Numbered from the stretch's first letter, positions 20,901 through 32,500 are shown. The stretch is 64,000 nt of DNA from Physella acuta (GCF_028476545.1 NW_026732723.1:62001-126000), one strand, 5' to 3'. The notes: generated by a model from the sequence alone, not told the origin. Numbers and translations are program-made.

Positions 20901-23900
20901 TTCTCCCGTGTGTGTACTAGAACTCTGTGTATTTTGTGTTGTGTACTAGAACTGTGTACACAACTAACCTTTATCCCGGGTATGTGCTAGAACTGTGTAC
21001 ACAACTCGCCTTTCTCCCGTGTGTGTACTAGAACTGTGTGTGTATTGTGTTGTGTACTAGAACTGTGTACACAACTCATCTTTCTTCTGTGTTTGTACTA
21101 GAACTGTGTACACAACTCATCTTTCTCCCGTGTGTGTACTAGAACTCTGTGTGTACTAGAACTGTGTACATAACTCACCTTCCTCCCGTGTGTCCTTGAG
21201 TAGATGACCCCTACAACATTCCTGGCGAACATGCTGCTAGACGACAGCACAGAGGAGTCTGTGGACGACATGACGGCAGCAGAAATGGCACCAAGACCGA
21301 TGTAGGACACGGCAGGTGGACACAGGTGTTTCATCACCAGAGGTAGCACCAGCGGCCGGTCGTAGTCAGAGATCTGCACACGGCCGTAGCCAGTCGAGTT
21401 CCAGTCTACAAGATAGCAGTTTGGTGAACTTGTTACTTGCAATGTCAATAAAGTTTAACGTTGACTAGACGAGGAAACAACGGAAGACTTAAGTAAGACG
21501 GCTATCTGGGCTAGTGAAGGCAGTTGGGCATTTTGCTGAACACAGAATCCTTTTACATGGAAAGGTCACAGAGACATCAATACGTGCTTAAACTAAAATG
21601 TTGATTTACAGATCTGTAAAAGTTTTCTATTTCTATTTTAGCATTAATTTCATCGTACAGTAATCAATCATGATGGATAGCCGAGCGTTTGTCTGTTCTG
21701 ACCAAGCGCCCGGAGAAGTAGACATCTCAGCAAGTATACGGAGAAACACAGGGATAATAATAATTCCACCATGGATTAAAAACAGCCCAACGAGGGTAAG
21801 ATGAATCCCAGTATGATGAGAAGATTCCCCCCCCCCCCAGCAGGAAGAATTCGAGTAAGATGGTGACGATGTTGTCTTACACCCAGTAAGATAAGAAGAC
21901 CCCCCCCCCCCACCAGCATGAAGATTTAGAGTAAGATGGTGATGATGTTGTCTCACATACCTGTTGTCGCAGCTACCGCCCCCATGATGACGGAGGGGAC
22001 GGCCATCACAAGACAGCCCACAGCTCCCAGAAAACTTAACCCCCGGGCAATGCCAGCAGTCCTGGCTGACAGCGCCCTCTGCCAGTATACCTGACGATAG
22101 AGACGGTTTACTTTAGGGTCAGGTTTTCTTTAGGGTCAGACTTTCTTTAGAGGTCAGCTTTACTTTAGGGGTCAGGTTTACTTTAGAGGTCAGCTTTACT
22201 TTAGGGTCAGCTTTACTTTAGAGGTCAGCTTTACTGTAGCATTTTGGTCTGAGGGCATGGTTTTCAACAACTTTCAGTGAAGTCGTTGAACCTTTAATAC
22301 ACCTAATGCCAGCTAGATCTCGATCAAGCCAGCTGTCTAACAATCTAGATATACATAGAGCTGGCTAGATATGGGAAAATCCAGTTAGATTTAGAAACAT
22401 CACGTCCTGTACAAAGCATATAATATAGGAGGCAACAAACTGGATGAGTTTACGAGCAAGAATCAGACAGCACGGTGTATGACCTTACCAACAAGAAGCA
22501 GACAACAAGAAGCAGACAACACAATGTGCTGACCTACAGTCAGACAGACGACACATTGAGCGAGCTCACCTACTTGCCAAGGGATCCCGCCAAAGATGAG
22601 CAGCAGACCGAGGTCGATGTAGTTGGCCGCGTGGTCGGGTGTTAGCGTCCCTAGCCAGAGCTGTGTGCTGTTGGCCGTGACGGGAGACACGGACTCGTGC
22701 GTGAGTACAAACGGCACACACAGCCACTGTCAACACGAGCACAAGATCGAAGTGTTTATTACGTCATGAAGGTCAAGGTATTACGATTCTACAAGCAAGT
22801 GAATGTGTGTGTGTGTCTGTGTGTCTGTGTGTGTGTGTGTACGCGTGTGCGTAAATGAAAGAGCTTAGTCACGTCATTAGAAGACAGTATATTTTTTGAT
22901 GTGCCGAACTATCTAAAATATTATATGGGTGCTTTAATGTGGTCACTGTAAATCTCATCTTATCAATAATTATAATTTGGCTAAATTAAATTAAATTTAT
23001 ACAATACTCAAAATAATGAGAACAAAAGTTTGTGAGAAATCGCTTTCTTATAGCTGAACCGTTTTGATCTAATGCATTCTATAAGATCTATGCATGATTT
23101 AGTTAGGTTAATTTGTTAGCGAACATAGGCTTACCAGCCCCACAAACATGCAAATGAGCTGTATGACGTCAGTGTATGCCACCGAGTAGAGTCCACCAAT
23201 CAGCGTGTAGAGGCAAGCAATGGCCGCCGACACAATGATGGCGAGCTCAAGGTTAAGGTCAAGTATCACACGTAGCGACGCCCCTTAGTAAAAGAGTTAA
23301 GGTTTAGGTTTAAGTTTAAGTGAAAACCAAAGGGTACACGCTGGACAAAGCTGACTTTGTATTCACAGAGATAATGATCGAGTCCTAAATCCGAATTACT
23401 TACAGTTTTGTGATGAAAAGATAATAATCTTCATTGCAATTTCAGTTTCTCGCATAGTTGTTTAGAAAGAAAGATAAAAATAGTAAAAATGTATGTGCAG
23501 AGTTTTGAAAATGGCAAGTAGATGGTGCTAAATCCCGTAAAAAAATGACAAGAAATAACTACCCAAAGCCGTCAAGATGGCGGCCGACCAGAAGACGTCC
23601 CCACTGAGTGCTGGGATGTAGAGCAGACAATTCATCAGGTCTCCGTATTTCCAGTGGAAGGGGTCCAACATCGTTGTAAACCCGGAACTCCGCAACTTTT
23701 CAGCGAAAAAAAGTCCGCCTGTCGGAATAGATGTTTAAGTTATACCGTAGGCCAACGTGATTTAGTAAATAACTCGAGGGTGGGAGGTGTGAGATGCTGA
23801 CAGAGTGACTACCGTATTTGGTGTAGTAAACAATGTCATGACAGAGTAGAGAATATATCATGACAGAGTAGAGAATATATCATGACAGAGTAGAGAATAT

Positions 23901-24877
23901 ATCATGACAGAGTAGAGAATATATCATGACAGAGTAGAGAATATATCATGACAGAGTAGAGAATATATCATGACAGAGTAGAGAATATATCATGACAGAG
24001 TAGAGAATATATCATGATAGAGTAGAGAATATATCATGACAGAGTAGAGAATATATCATGACAGAGTAGAGAATATATCATGACAGAGTAGAGAATATAT
24101 CATGACAGAGTAGAGAATATATCATGACAGAGTAGAGAATATATCATGATAGAGTAGAGAATATATCATGACGGAGTAGAGACTATATCATTGCTCACCG
24201 AAGACAAGACTCAGGGCGTATCCTACCGGCGCCTGGCACCAGACCAGCCCCCCACTCAGTGCCACAACTTCCGTGGTGCCGTTGATGTAACCACCACCCA
24301 CCCAAGTGGCTGAAACCAGGATAAATGAATTGTGTGTACACACATACATACATACATACATTTATATGGTACAATCTAACCTCCTACAGACCCAAAATAT
24401 CTGCCTAAACGGCCAGTTTGAAATGCCTAAGCCCTCGAAAACTTTTCAGCTTACCTGCCCAACCACTCTATCGCAACCTACTTGATACAAACTGTCTTTC
24501 AAACCTGCTCAAACCTACCGGCCAACAAACTGTACGTACCAACTATCTTCACCAACCTGTCTTATTCCAGCCTCCCTATCCAGCCTCCCTACCTCTTACC
24601 TCACTGCCTCTTCCTCGCTGTCCAACCCCCCTACCTCCAACTTACTCGTGTGCCTGTAGCCCCCCACCCCCACCCTCCCATCACCCACATCCCTATCTTT
24701 ACCTGTCATTGTAAACGTGCCCACGAACAAACCAATCGAGCGATTCGCCAACATGACGTCATCAGTCCTCATGTTCTTGGTCCTGAACCCCGTCTTCCTC
24801 CCCGCCCACACCCCGATGACGAGAATGATGAGGTAGAAGACGACAATAGAGACGAGCCCTCCGACATCGATCGCCAT
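17837..24877 (-). CDS. SLC5A7-like: CHT-A: high-affinity choline transporter, ten coding exons, intact
   Basis: SLC5 symporter family; imports choline with Na+ for acetylcholine synthesis at cholinergic terminals. Exons in transcript order: 24703-24877, 24199-24309, 23563-23718, 23135-23283, 22574-22726, 21961-22090, 21179-21405, 20069-20346, 18905-19058, 17837-17989. They sum to 1686 bases, giving 561 residues plus stop, against 580 in human CHT1. All junctions are GT-AG and phases chain without conflict. Diagnostic stretches are [51 protein letters not shown] and [20 protein letters not shown]. The position of human Ile89 is Val here (QAPVGY), and the LGGE motif is LGGD. Thirteen membrane segments are expected from the family. 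The predicted gene is complete. Start chosen by alignment; an acceptor-like TTTTTGCAG 14 bases upstream suggests a 5'UTR intron. Confidence 0.95.
18700..18860. repeat. Degenerate 27-29-bp repeat in CHT-A intron 9
   Basis: Five or six imperfect units around GATATACACATTCC(C/T)ACAAAT, ending about 45 bases downstream of the exon 9 donor. Confidence 0.7.
18905..19058 (-). CDS. SLC5A7-like: CHT-A exon 9
   Basis: [20 protein letters not shown] and the last membrane segment [15 protein letters not shown], ending YRCFQ before GTAAGT. Confidence 0.95.
19327..19828 (+). mobile_element. Retroposed CCDC86/Cgr1 copy with 13-bp TSD
   Basis: A 502-bp insert bounded by GAATCAGGTACCA on both sides (19314-19326 and 19829-19841). 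It carries an intronless reading frame, a short 3'UTR with AATAAA and an A-rich tail just before the right repeat. These are standard marks of LINE-mediated retroposition of a spliced mRNA. It sits antisense in intron 8 of CHT-A. Confidence 0.9.
19345..19737 (+). CDS. CCDC86-like: CCDC86/Cgr1-family retrogene
   Basis: An intact 130-codon frame starting [15 protein letters not shown]. It contains the conserved C-terminal Cgr1 block: [20 protein letters not shown], a Lys/Glu/Arg coiled-coil stretch, then [20 protein letters not shown] and [11 protein letters not shown]. Human CCDC86 has the same order (PRGKPKSGR ... KLKRAKKKQLRSIEKR) after a longer, poorly conserved N-terminus; yeast Cgr1 is about this length. 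Family members are nucleolar and act in pre-rRNA processing. Lack of introns and flanking duplications show it is a retrocopy. The open frame suggests it is young or maintained; no promoter is evident apart from the host gene's intron. Confidence 0.88.
   Translation: MMEKHGTGDELSNNKTETDPVKKIFHEIPRGKPKSGRMWKEVRTQRSSVIKQVKAMKTTWEQKMELRLKDIQEQLKTEKDKEKQLRRQRMEANNKRKLENQRKAEIVQPIKNTAKIKKVKKKHLRTIEVR
20069..20346 (-). CDS. SLC5A7-like: CHT-A exon 8
   Basis: [60 protein letters not shown] then GGD; donor GTAAGA. Length 278, used as the reference for the CHT-B duplication. Confidence 0.95.
20434..20620. mobile_element. hAT-type MITE, second family, perfect 8-bp TSD
   Basis: Ends CAGAGTTTTTTCCAG and CTGGAAGAAACACTG, flanked both sides by TTTCAAAA (20426-20433, 20621-20628). 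The interior has three long C-tracts. In intron 7 of CHT-A. Partial relatives at 27577-27677 and 30465-30605. Confidence 0.88.
20690..21178 (-). repeat. About 41-bp minisatellite made of the CHT-A exon 7 donor
   Basis: Roughly ten variable copies. On the minus strand each contains ACACACGGGAG(A/G)AAG, the exon end, followed by GTGAGTTGTGTACACAG or a variant in which the GT is lost (ATGAGT). A GTGTTGTGTACTAG insert occurs in some units. Confidence 0.88.
21179..21405 (-). CDS. SLC5A7-like: CHT-A exon 7
   Basis: [40 protein letters not shown] and [18 protein letters not shown]; donor GTGAGT. The last 15 or so bases and the donor recur through intron 7. Confidence 0.95.
21830..21960. repeat. Two-copy repeat next to CHT-A exon 6 donor
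   Basis: Two imperfect copies of about 70 bp, each with a C-run and TAAGATGGTGA(C/T)GATGTTGT. The copy nearer the exon carries the true donor; the other carries a GTGTAAG donor-like site. A two-unit version of the exon-edge pattern. Confidence 0.6.
21961..22090 (-). CDS. SLC5A7-like: CHT-A exon 6
   Basis: [20 protein letters not shown], then [16 protein letters not shown]; donor GTATGT, acceptor TCGTCAG. Confidence 0.95.
22095..22235. repeat. Short tandem repeat (ctttaggggtcag)
   Basis: Seven or so units of 16-19 bp containing CTTTAG(G/A)GGTCAG, just upstream of CHT-A exon 6 in intron 5. The true acceptor is not part of the unit. Confidence 0.8.
22574..22726 (-). CDS. SLC5A7-like: CHT-A exon 5
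   Basis: [15 protein letters not shown], sequon NST, then [16 protein letters not shown]; the phase fixes the donor at GTAGGT rather than the GTGAGC six bases later. Acceptor TTGACAG. Confidence 0.93.
23135..23283 (-). CDS. SLC5A7-like: CHT-A exon 4
   Basis: [20 protein letters not shown], then [20 protein letters not shown]; donor GTAAGC. Confidence 0.95.
23563..23718 (-). CDS. SLC5A7-like: CHT-A exon 3
   Basis: [20 protein letters not shown] and [18 protein letters not shown]; donor GTAGTT. A 90-base core differs from CHT-B exon 3 by two bases. Confidence 0.95.
23837..24189. repeat. 22-bp minisatellite in CHT-A intron 2
   Basis: Sixteen very homogeneous copies of CATGACAGAGTAGAGAATAT plus AT, starting about ten bases into the intron after exon 2. 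The unit does not include the donor, unlike the other exon-edge arrays. Confidence 0.95.
24199..24309 (-). CDS. SLC5A7-like: CHT-A exon 2
   Basis: [20 protein letters not shown] and [18 protein letters not shown]; donor GTGAGC, acceptor TTTCAG. The intron beyond the donor is occupied by a 22-bp repeat. Confidence 0.95.
24703..24877 (-). CDS. SLC5A7-like: CHT-A exon 1 (start codon, TM1)
   Basis: [20 protein letters not shown], then [18 protein letters not shown]; donor GTAAAG. The ATG has G at -3 and G at +4. A TTG-initiated extension upstream is only frame read-through past a probable acceptor. Confidence 0.95.
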
Positions 24878-24904
24878 TTCCAGGCAAACCTGCAAAAATT
24901 ACAG

Positions 24905-25215
24905 CTTCAGTGTGACGTCATATAAAATAAGTAGTCCATGACATCAGTGTGACGTCATCTGAATAAAGTTTTCAATAGAATCCATGTGACGTTAAATGAG
25001 TCACGTGACTCATAATTCATCGGCATTCTTCGGCACTCTTACAAAACCTTAAGCATCAGTATGACGTCACATGACTCCCCCCCCCCCCCTCCCCACAAGT
25101 GATCTGTATTCTCCAGCATACATCTACGCGTCATCGTGACGACATATGCTCCCTAAAATTGATTGCTACTATCTGGCAACATGTACAACATCTAACTATC
25201 AATATGACGTCACGC
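24905..25215. promoter_or_regulatory. CRE-like cluster upstream of CHT-A
   Basis: Four perfect TGACGTCA sites (24913, 24950, 25062, 25205) and an 18-bp perfect palindrome ATGAGTCACGTGACTCAT at 24996-25013. The palindrome combines TGAGTCA, an E-box CACGTG and TGACTCA. The cluster lies 35-340 bases upstream of the CHT-A start codon. CREB/AP-1 control is an inference; these bases may also lie partly in a 5'UTR intron. Confidence 0.45.
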
Positions 25216-25434
25216 ATGTCAAGCGGTACCCATTTAAACCTGGCATGTAGCAGAACTCACGATTATTACCAGGCCGTGACGGTAATCAACCAATTAGCTT
25301 AATGAATATGTTTTAGTTAGTGATTTGATGCCAATATTTAACTAAATCAAATAGAAAATAAGAACGGAAAATAAATTTAAGCCAAATATTTGTTCAATGC
25401 ATACATTCATTGTAGGAATCTCAGTCAGTGAGTT

Positions 25435-25545
25435 GAGGATTTAAATCTATAGGGAGTTGTTTAGGGGTGGAAGGTTCAAATCCGGGAGGGGAGTCTATAG
25501 AGGGTTGTTGAGGGGTGGAAGGTTCAAATCCTGGAGGTTTATCAT
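25435..25545. repeat. Two-copy repeat with B-box-like GGTTCAAATCC
   Basis: Two copies of about 55 bp (GAGGGGTGGAAGGTTCAAATCC type) in tandem. Possibly a tRNA-like relic; no complete tRNA fold was found. Confidence 0.5.
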
Positions 25546-25894
25546 CTAAATTATGCGAGGCTGGTGTTGTTATCTAGCTACTGTAAAGCCTGGCTAGTTA
25601 CTTGAGAAATGAAATATTTTTATATAATCTAACCTAATCTATCTTTAATTTTCACTGAACTGAAAAACAAAGCAATTACAAAAAAAGTCTATTTTCAAGT
25701 ACATTTATTATTTCTTTCGTCAGCAATATATGATGCTATAATTCATATATTTTAGTTGAACCTTTAAAATATAAATAATTTAAATTTTAAGGGGAAATAA
25801 TCGTTTTACTTTCATGTTTACCTCCCTTGTAATGAATAGCTGTTGTTTATCACCAAACGTGACGATATCTATATTCGTGTTGGTGGCCGGAAAG

Positions 25895-26515
25895 AACCGC
25901 AACGGAAAAAAGCGCAACGGAAAAAAGCGCAAAACAAAAAGCGCAACGGAAATAAGCGCACACGGAAAAAAGCGCAAAGAGAAAAAAGCGCACACGGAAA
26001 AAAGCGCAAAGAGAAAAAAGCGCAAAGAGAAAAAAGCTCAAAAAAGAAAAAAAAACGCACACAGAAAAAAGCGCAAACAGAAAAAAGCGCACACGGAAAA
26101 AAGCGCAAAGAGAAAAAAGCGCACACGGAAAAAAGCGCAAAGAGAAAAAAGCGCAAAGAGAAAAAAGCGCAAAAAGAAAAAAGCGCAAACAGAAAAAAGC
26201 GCAAAAAGAAAAAAGCGCAAACGGAAAAAAGCGCAAACAGAAAAAAGCGCAAACGGAAAAAAGCGCAAACAGAAAAAAGCGCACACAGAAAAAATCGCAA
26301 ACGGAAAAAAGCGCAAACGGAAAAAAGCGCAAACGAAAAAAAGCGCAAACGGAAAAAAGCGCAAACAGAAAAAAGCGCACACAGAAAAAAGCGCAAACAG
26401 AAAAAAGCGCAAACGGAAAAAAGCAGAAACAGAATAAAGCGCACACAGAAAAAAGCGCAAACGGAAAAAAGCGCAAACAGAAAAATGCGCAACCAGAAAA
26501 AACAACGAAAAATGT
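25895..26515 (+). repeat. 16-bp minisatellite, left arm (gcgcaaacggaaaaaa)
   Basis: About 38 units of GCGCAAACGGAAAAAA and variants (ACGG, ACAG, GAGA). All six frames are open over most of it because the unit has no stop in any phase and 16 is not a multiple of three. The 200-residue Lys- or Phe-rich frames are therefore spurious. Confidence 0.95.
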
Positions 26516-26964
26516 GCAAAAGAGAAATTTAGCACAAATACCTATATCGACTAGATGACACATTTATACATGACTGTTAGGGCTGCTGTGAGAGTGTCGT
26601 GTTTGATCACGTGATTTACTACCATCTAAAGCGTACCACTACCATGTTCATTCCCCTCACCACGATACAGGCGATAATCGCTTTACACAATGCCTATTAT
26701 TTTCTTGGTCAATAATTATTCAACTACTATTCTCGTATAAATAAACATAAAACTATCCTTGATATCGACATTACACGAAGTATCTCTCACATTCTCCCTA
26801 GTCCGAACTACCTAGCTTGCATACCATAACTACCCGTTCCTATGGCAAAACTTCACTCTCTTTCATCCGCGTCATCTAACATGCATTCGTCATATCTCTC
26901 ATATCTCTCGCAACAACATTCATTCGCACCAAAATAACAATTATGTATTTAATATTATTTCACA

Positions 26965-27095
26965 TCATGACGCACTTACCTACCTACCTACTACCTACCC
27001 ACCTACCCACTTACCCACCTACCCACCTACCCACTTACCCACCTACCCACTTACCCACCTACCCGCCTACCCACTTACCCACCTACCCACCGAAA
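26965..27095. repeat. CCTA/CCCA tandem repeat, inner edge of left arm
   Basis: ACCTACCTACC grading into ACCTACCCACTTACCC units. An inverted GGTA-type array lies at 28199-28437 at the inner edge of the right arm. Confidence 0.85.
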
Positions 27096-27119
27096 AAGGA
27101 ATTGCGAAGTTCGTTAGTC

Positions 27120-27976
27120 TCGTAAACTGTACTTTTTTAATGAAAATTCATTGACATCATTGACATATGTTACATATATGTTACATTTTGCGACAATCTT
27201 AATTAGTGCGTTGGGCTTGTATGAAAACTCACTTCGAACTAATTCAATTACATGCTATTTATTTTAACATTACACGGTAAGCGTCACCCAACTGTTGTGA
27301 TGTGAGGTGAGGACAGGTTCGACAAAAACCAACACGAAAGTACGAAGGAGACATAGACTGCCTGTTAGAGAATGGACCCCCTAACTTTCCTAACCCCACC
27401 ATTTATTATACCCTACCTAACCTCTAAATTTCTTGCGCTATATGTCACTTCCCTCCCAATCGTTCCTATTCTACAGAATTGTGTGTACTATATATTTACA
27501 TTCTTTAATCTCAATATAACTAAAATAGACTATTGTTTGAAGGGTAATGAAAACATGTAAACATACACTTTTACTAGTGTCCGCCCCCCCCCCCCCGAAA
27601 ATGTTGACCCCCCCGAAAATCCCCTTCACCCCCCCCCCCCCCTTAGCCCCGGAGAAAAAAGTCTGGAAGAAACACTGCATGTAGCCTATATAACAGAAGA
27701 TCTATGGTTGTTTATATCATTTTGCATTCGTCCGGTAAACCTTTCAGTAAAAAACCTTAAAAAACCTTCCAAAACCTTTTTATAAAGAAACAAAGAGAGA
27801 TGAAGTTTTATAATAACATCAGGCTTTGACTTACACCTACTCCAATGGTATCTACATTGTTAAACTGATTAACTATGTAATGTAGGGCTCAACAGGATCA
27901 ATGAACTAACCTTACGCCAAACCAGTTTGAAATTTCGAGTTTTGTAACACTGTTACTAAGCTAGCAAAATGGAAAT
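27120..27976. other. Centre of the foldback element
   Basis: AT-rich sequence without a convincing frame, apart from a partial hAT-type MITE at 27577-27677. No DDE-type transposase motif was recognised. Confidence 0.5.
27577..27677. mobile_element. Partial hAT-type MITE (second family)
   Basis: C-tract interior followed by the right end CTGGAAGAAACACTG. The left terminus is absent. Confidence 0.65.
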
Positions 27977-28090
27977 GTGCATAATCTATATCATTTACAC
28001 AAACACCAAACCACCTACCTAACTACCCACCCACACATCTACCCACATACCCACCTAACAACCTACCTACCCACCCACTTACCCACCTAC

Positions 28091-28437
<347 letters not shown>

Positions 28438-28934
28438 CATAATGAAATAATGGTAAATAAATCGTTGTTATGATGTGTGTTTTATCAGGTATTTTGGTGC
28501 GAATGAATGTCGTTGCGAGAAATATGACGAATGCATGTTTAATGACGCGGATGAAAGAGAATGAAGTTTTGCCATAGGAACGGGTAGTTATGGTATGCAA
28601 GCTAGGTAGTTCGGACTAGGGAGAATGTGAGAGATACTTCGTGTAATGTCGATATCAAGGATAGTTTTATGTTTATTTATACGAGAATAGTAGTTGAATA
28701 ATTATTGACCAAGAAAATAATAGGCATTGTGTAAAGCGATTATCGCCTGTATCGTGGTGAGGGGAATGAACATGGTAGTGGTACGCTTTAGATGGTAGTA
28801 AATCACGTGATCAAACACGACACTCTCACAGCAGCCCTAACAGTCATGTATAAATGTGTCATCTAGTCGATATAGGTATTTGTGCTAAATTTCTCTTTTG
28901 CACATTTTTCATTGTTTTTTCTGGTTGCGCATTT

Positions 28935-29505
28935 TTCTGTTTGCGCTTTTTTCTGTGTGCGCTTTTTTCTGTTTGCGCTTTTTTCCGTTTGCGCTTTTCT
29001 CTGTTTGCGTTTTTTTCTGTGTGCGCTTTTTTCTGTTTGCGCTTTTTTCCGTTTGCGCTTTTTTCCGTTTGCGCTTTTTTCCGTTTGCGCTTTTTTCCGT
29101 TTGCGCTTTTTTCTGTGTGCGCTTTTTTCTGTTTGCGCTTTTTTCCGTTTGCGCTTTTTTCTGTTTGCGCTTTTTTCCGTTTGCGCTTTTTTCTGTTTGC
29201 GCTTTTTTCTGTGTGCGCTTTTTTCTTTTTGCGCTTTTTTCTCTTTGCGCTTTTTTCTCTTTGCGCTTTTTTCCGTGTGCGCTTTTTTCTCTTTGCGCTT
29301 TTCTCCGTGTGCGGTTTTTTCTGTTGGCGCTTTTTTCTGTGTGCGGTTTTTTCTTTTTGCGCTTTTTTCTCTTTGCGCTTTTTTCTCTTTGCGCTTTTTT
29401 CCGTGTGCGCTTTTTTCTCTTTGCGATTTTTTCCGTGTGCGCTTATTTCCGTTGCGCTTTTTGTTTTGCGCTTTTTTCCGTTGCGCTCTTTTCCGTTGCG
29501 CTTCT
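28935..29505 (-). repeat. 16-bp minisatellite, right arm
   Basis: Inverted counterpart of the left-arm array, with the same irregular outer units. The frames across it are artefacts for the same reason. Confidence 0.95.
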
Positions 29506-29529
29506 TTCTGGGAACCATTCGTGTTGTAA

Positions 29530-32500
29530 GGCTAAAAAACGACCCACAAGGACAACACCCGCCCACCGCCCCCACACACCGCCCCCACACACCGCCCCCA
29601 CACACCGTAGCCATCTTTGAACACGTTCAAACAGAGAACAAAACTGGCGGCATAATTTAAATTATGCTAAATGTTGGTACGCTAGGATTTAAGGTCACGG
29701 GGTCAATTGGTATCTAGAATTCTTTAAACCTAACTTTGATGTATGGGGATCAAACAGCAAAAGATTGCTATGTACACTTGCCTCACCGATGTACACTTGA
29801 AATAATTCGCACGTACACTATATTTATCGTTGAGATTAGAAGCATGTATGCTAATTATACTATATTTACCAATAGATTTCGTACCTACAAACTATTAACC
29901 AGTATCATTTAAATTAACCTAATGAGATTTTCTAAATGTTAATCAATAAGTTCGAGCAGTAATCACAATTAACGGCCAGAGTAAAAAATAAAGGGCGACC
30001 ATTTCTTAGTTATCCTCATGATTACCTTTCTTGGCGGCCCACCGGATTATTTCCGGCAGACCGGATTATTTCCGGCAGACCGGATTATTTCCGGCGACCG
30101 TGGGGCCAGTCCACAACCTCTCACACCTCTTAGAACACACGAATGCAACAGGAACTGTAAACTAGCCTGAAATAAATGTTCAGGTAAATTAAAACCCTAC
30201 CTGTGTGATATGTCCAGTGATCTAGTTCCAGTCTATCCAGAACAAGCAGACTAGTCCACCAGGTGAGCTTATGTAGGTAGACAAGGAAACACACCTGAAC
30301 CACACCGTGTGTCCCCCTCTTGTCTAGCCCGTGTCACAACAATGGGGACGATGACCTTAGCATTGGCATTGTCTTGGTCACGTGGGACAGGTAGACGGAT
30401 GTTTACATCACCCAGTGCACGACAGCTGTCCAGCTGTATTCTACCTGGCCGTCTTGAAATATATTTTTTTTTGGGGGGGGGGGGGGGGAAACTAAAATTT
30501 ACCGCGGACACTGTTAAAAAAGTATATATTTTCTATACACATTTCATTTCGTTCGGGGGTGGGGGGCGTTAGACTTTCTTCGAGAGGGGGGGGGGGTCGA
30601 ATGTAATTCTGAAATTCGGATTTCAGTCATACTGTGAGATAATTGACTTTATATTTCAGTCATACTGTATCAGAATGAAGCCAAGAGCTAGTTGACTTCA
30701 TATCTCAGTCATACTATGAGATCAAACTCTGATAATCGCTATTAGTTTAATAAAGTATATTAGTACAATTATATTTTCCCCGTCTTTCTCCCATAAGTAT
30801 TTATTTTATTTTCCAGTTAAGTTTGTCTTTCCCTCTTTCAGACCGTCGCCCCAATTCCGTCTTTTATTGACCGTCGCCTCTAGACCGTGTACACAATCCC
30901 ATACCATCAATGTTTTTGTTTACTGAGTGAAATCTTCGTTAAATATCGTCTCCTCAGTCAAAATGTAATCTATATGTTAATTGGTCATGTCTTAAAAATG
31001 TAAAATCAAATCAAACAAAACCAAACATTCACTGAAGTTCCACTCTATTGTAAGGTAGCCTAAATACAAGTTGTAGGCCTAGTACTTTATAGAAGTGTAA
31101 AAATATTTTTCTGCACCAGAGGATCCTGTTGTTAAATACTCCTGTTTGTACTTCAGATATTATTAGTCACGTACTTTAGTCAAAGGGCCCAAGTCATTCT
31201 CATACAGTGTGTTGTATTAAAGAATCAAAGAATCCTGACAAAACAGTGTGCTGTATTGACATTGTCGCATGATATTAAAGTACCATGCTATTGTATGACA
31301 CACTTGACCGAGTTCTGGTCTGAAAGTAGGTCAGGTGAGGAAATGTTTATGAGGTTAAGACACTGGCCTGGGTTTTTATTCTAGAATTCCCCATTCTCCT
31401 TAACACAATGTTTCATCTCAAGGAAATGTAATGCAGACTGGACACAGCGTGTTATTTAGTGAGTAACGTCCCTTGCCATTGTAGTGACAGCTAAGGTTTG
31501 TCAGCGTCATGTGATTTGTGTAGTCTGTGTGGTGTGAGGTGTGATGTGAGGTGTTATGTGAGGTGTATACTATTTGTGAGTTGACTTCTATAGCGTCTGT
31601 GACACGACTTATTCCAATCTTTCTTTCCTTATGTACATTGCGACTTAAACGAGAGAAAATATACGAATAAATCATCAAGGCATAATTTAGATCTTGGTCA
31701 ACGTCGAACTTACAACTATAATGTAATTCATGAGTTTGTTCCCCCCCCCCCCCACCCCCCACCCGCACAACCATAGGCCTGCGTGTGTCAGAAAAAAAGT
31801 CTCTCTACAAATACAAACGGGTGTCACAAAGTTGATGAGCAGGGCAATAATCCAGCAATGACAATCTCACATTGATAGCCCGAGTTATTGCACTTATGAA
31901 TGGCGTATTTCAAACACGTAATAACGACCTCCTTGAGAGCCTATACATCTTAGACTGAACCTACCCACGCGATCAACACGTACCACAGTTAACCAACCAG
32001 GCATTAAACGCTACCCCAGACATCATGGGGCCCGCGTGCAGAACAAAGTCAGGCATCACCTGAAGAGTCTTTTAACGGGGCACCATTTTCCTACGGCACA
32101 GAATGCAGAAGTGACAAGGCTCAGTTCTAGAGGGCCGATATCTTTTGTTGCTGTTTTAGGCGCAGGCTACGCTTGACGTCATATATCAATTATGACGGCA
32201 TAATTAGCCAGTCTAAGAAAAACTTGAGGTAAATGTATTGATGAAAGTCATTTCACATTAGGGTCTGCTTGTTAATCCATAAATGGAATAGCCAATAATG
32301 CGGTTGGAATTTGTGTTAAGTTTTGTGTAAAGTTTTACGATAAGTATGGTTTTGATGTGGGGCTTTTACTTTCTCTATAACTGATTTCTTTTTATTAGGG
32401 CTCCCTTTAATTCAGTAGGTTTATTTCAGGTATTGAAACTTTTGACCGAACATAGCTAATTCAATACGAGGTAGCAATGCTGTTAGTCAACTCAGGATCA

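Noticed and set aside
24418-24925. Plus-strand frames overlapping CHT-A exon 1
   Set aside because: Antisense shadows of exon 1 and C-rich intron sequence.
25814-26563. Frames of 165-237 codons on both strands in the 16-bp array
   Set aside because: The unit lacks stops in every phase, so open frames are expected by construction; the proteins are pure repeats with no family similarity.
28854-29660. Frames of 215-268 codons in the inverted arm
   Set aside because: Same array in inverse orientation; artefact of a stop-free repeat.
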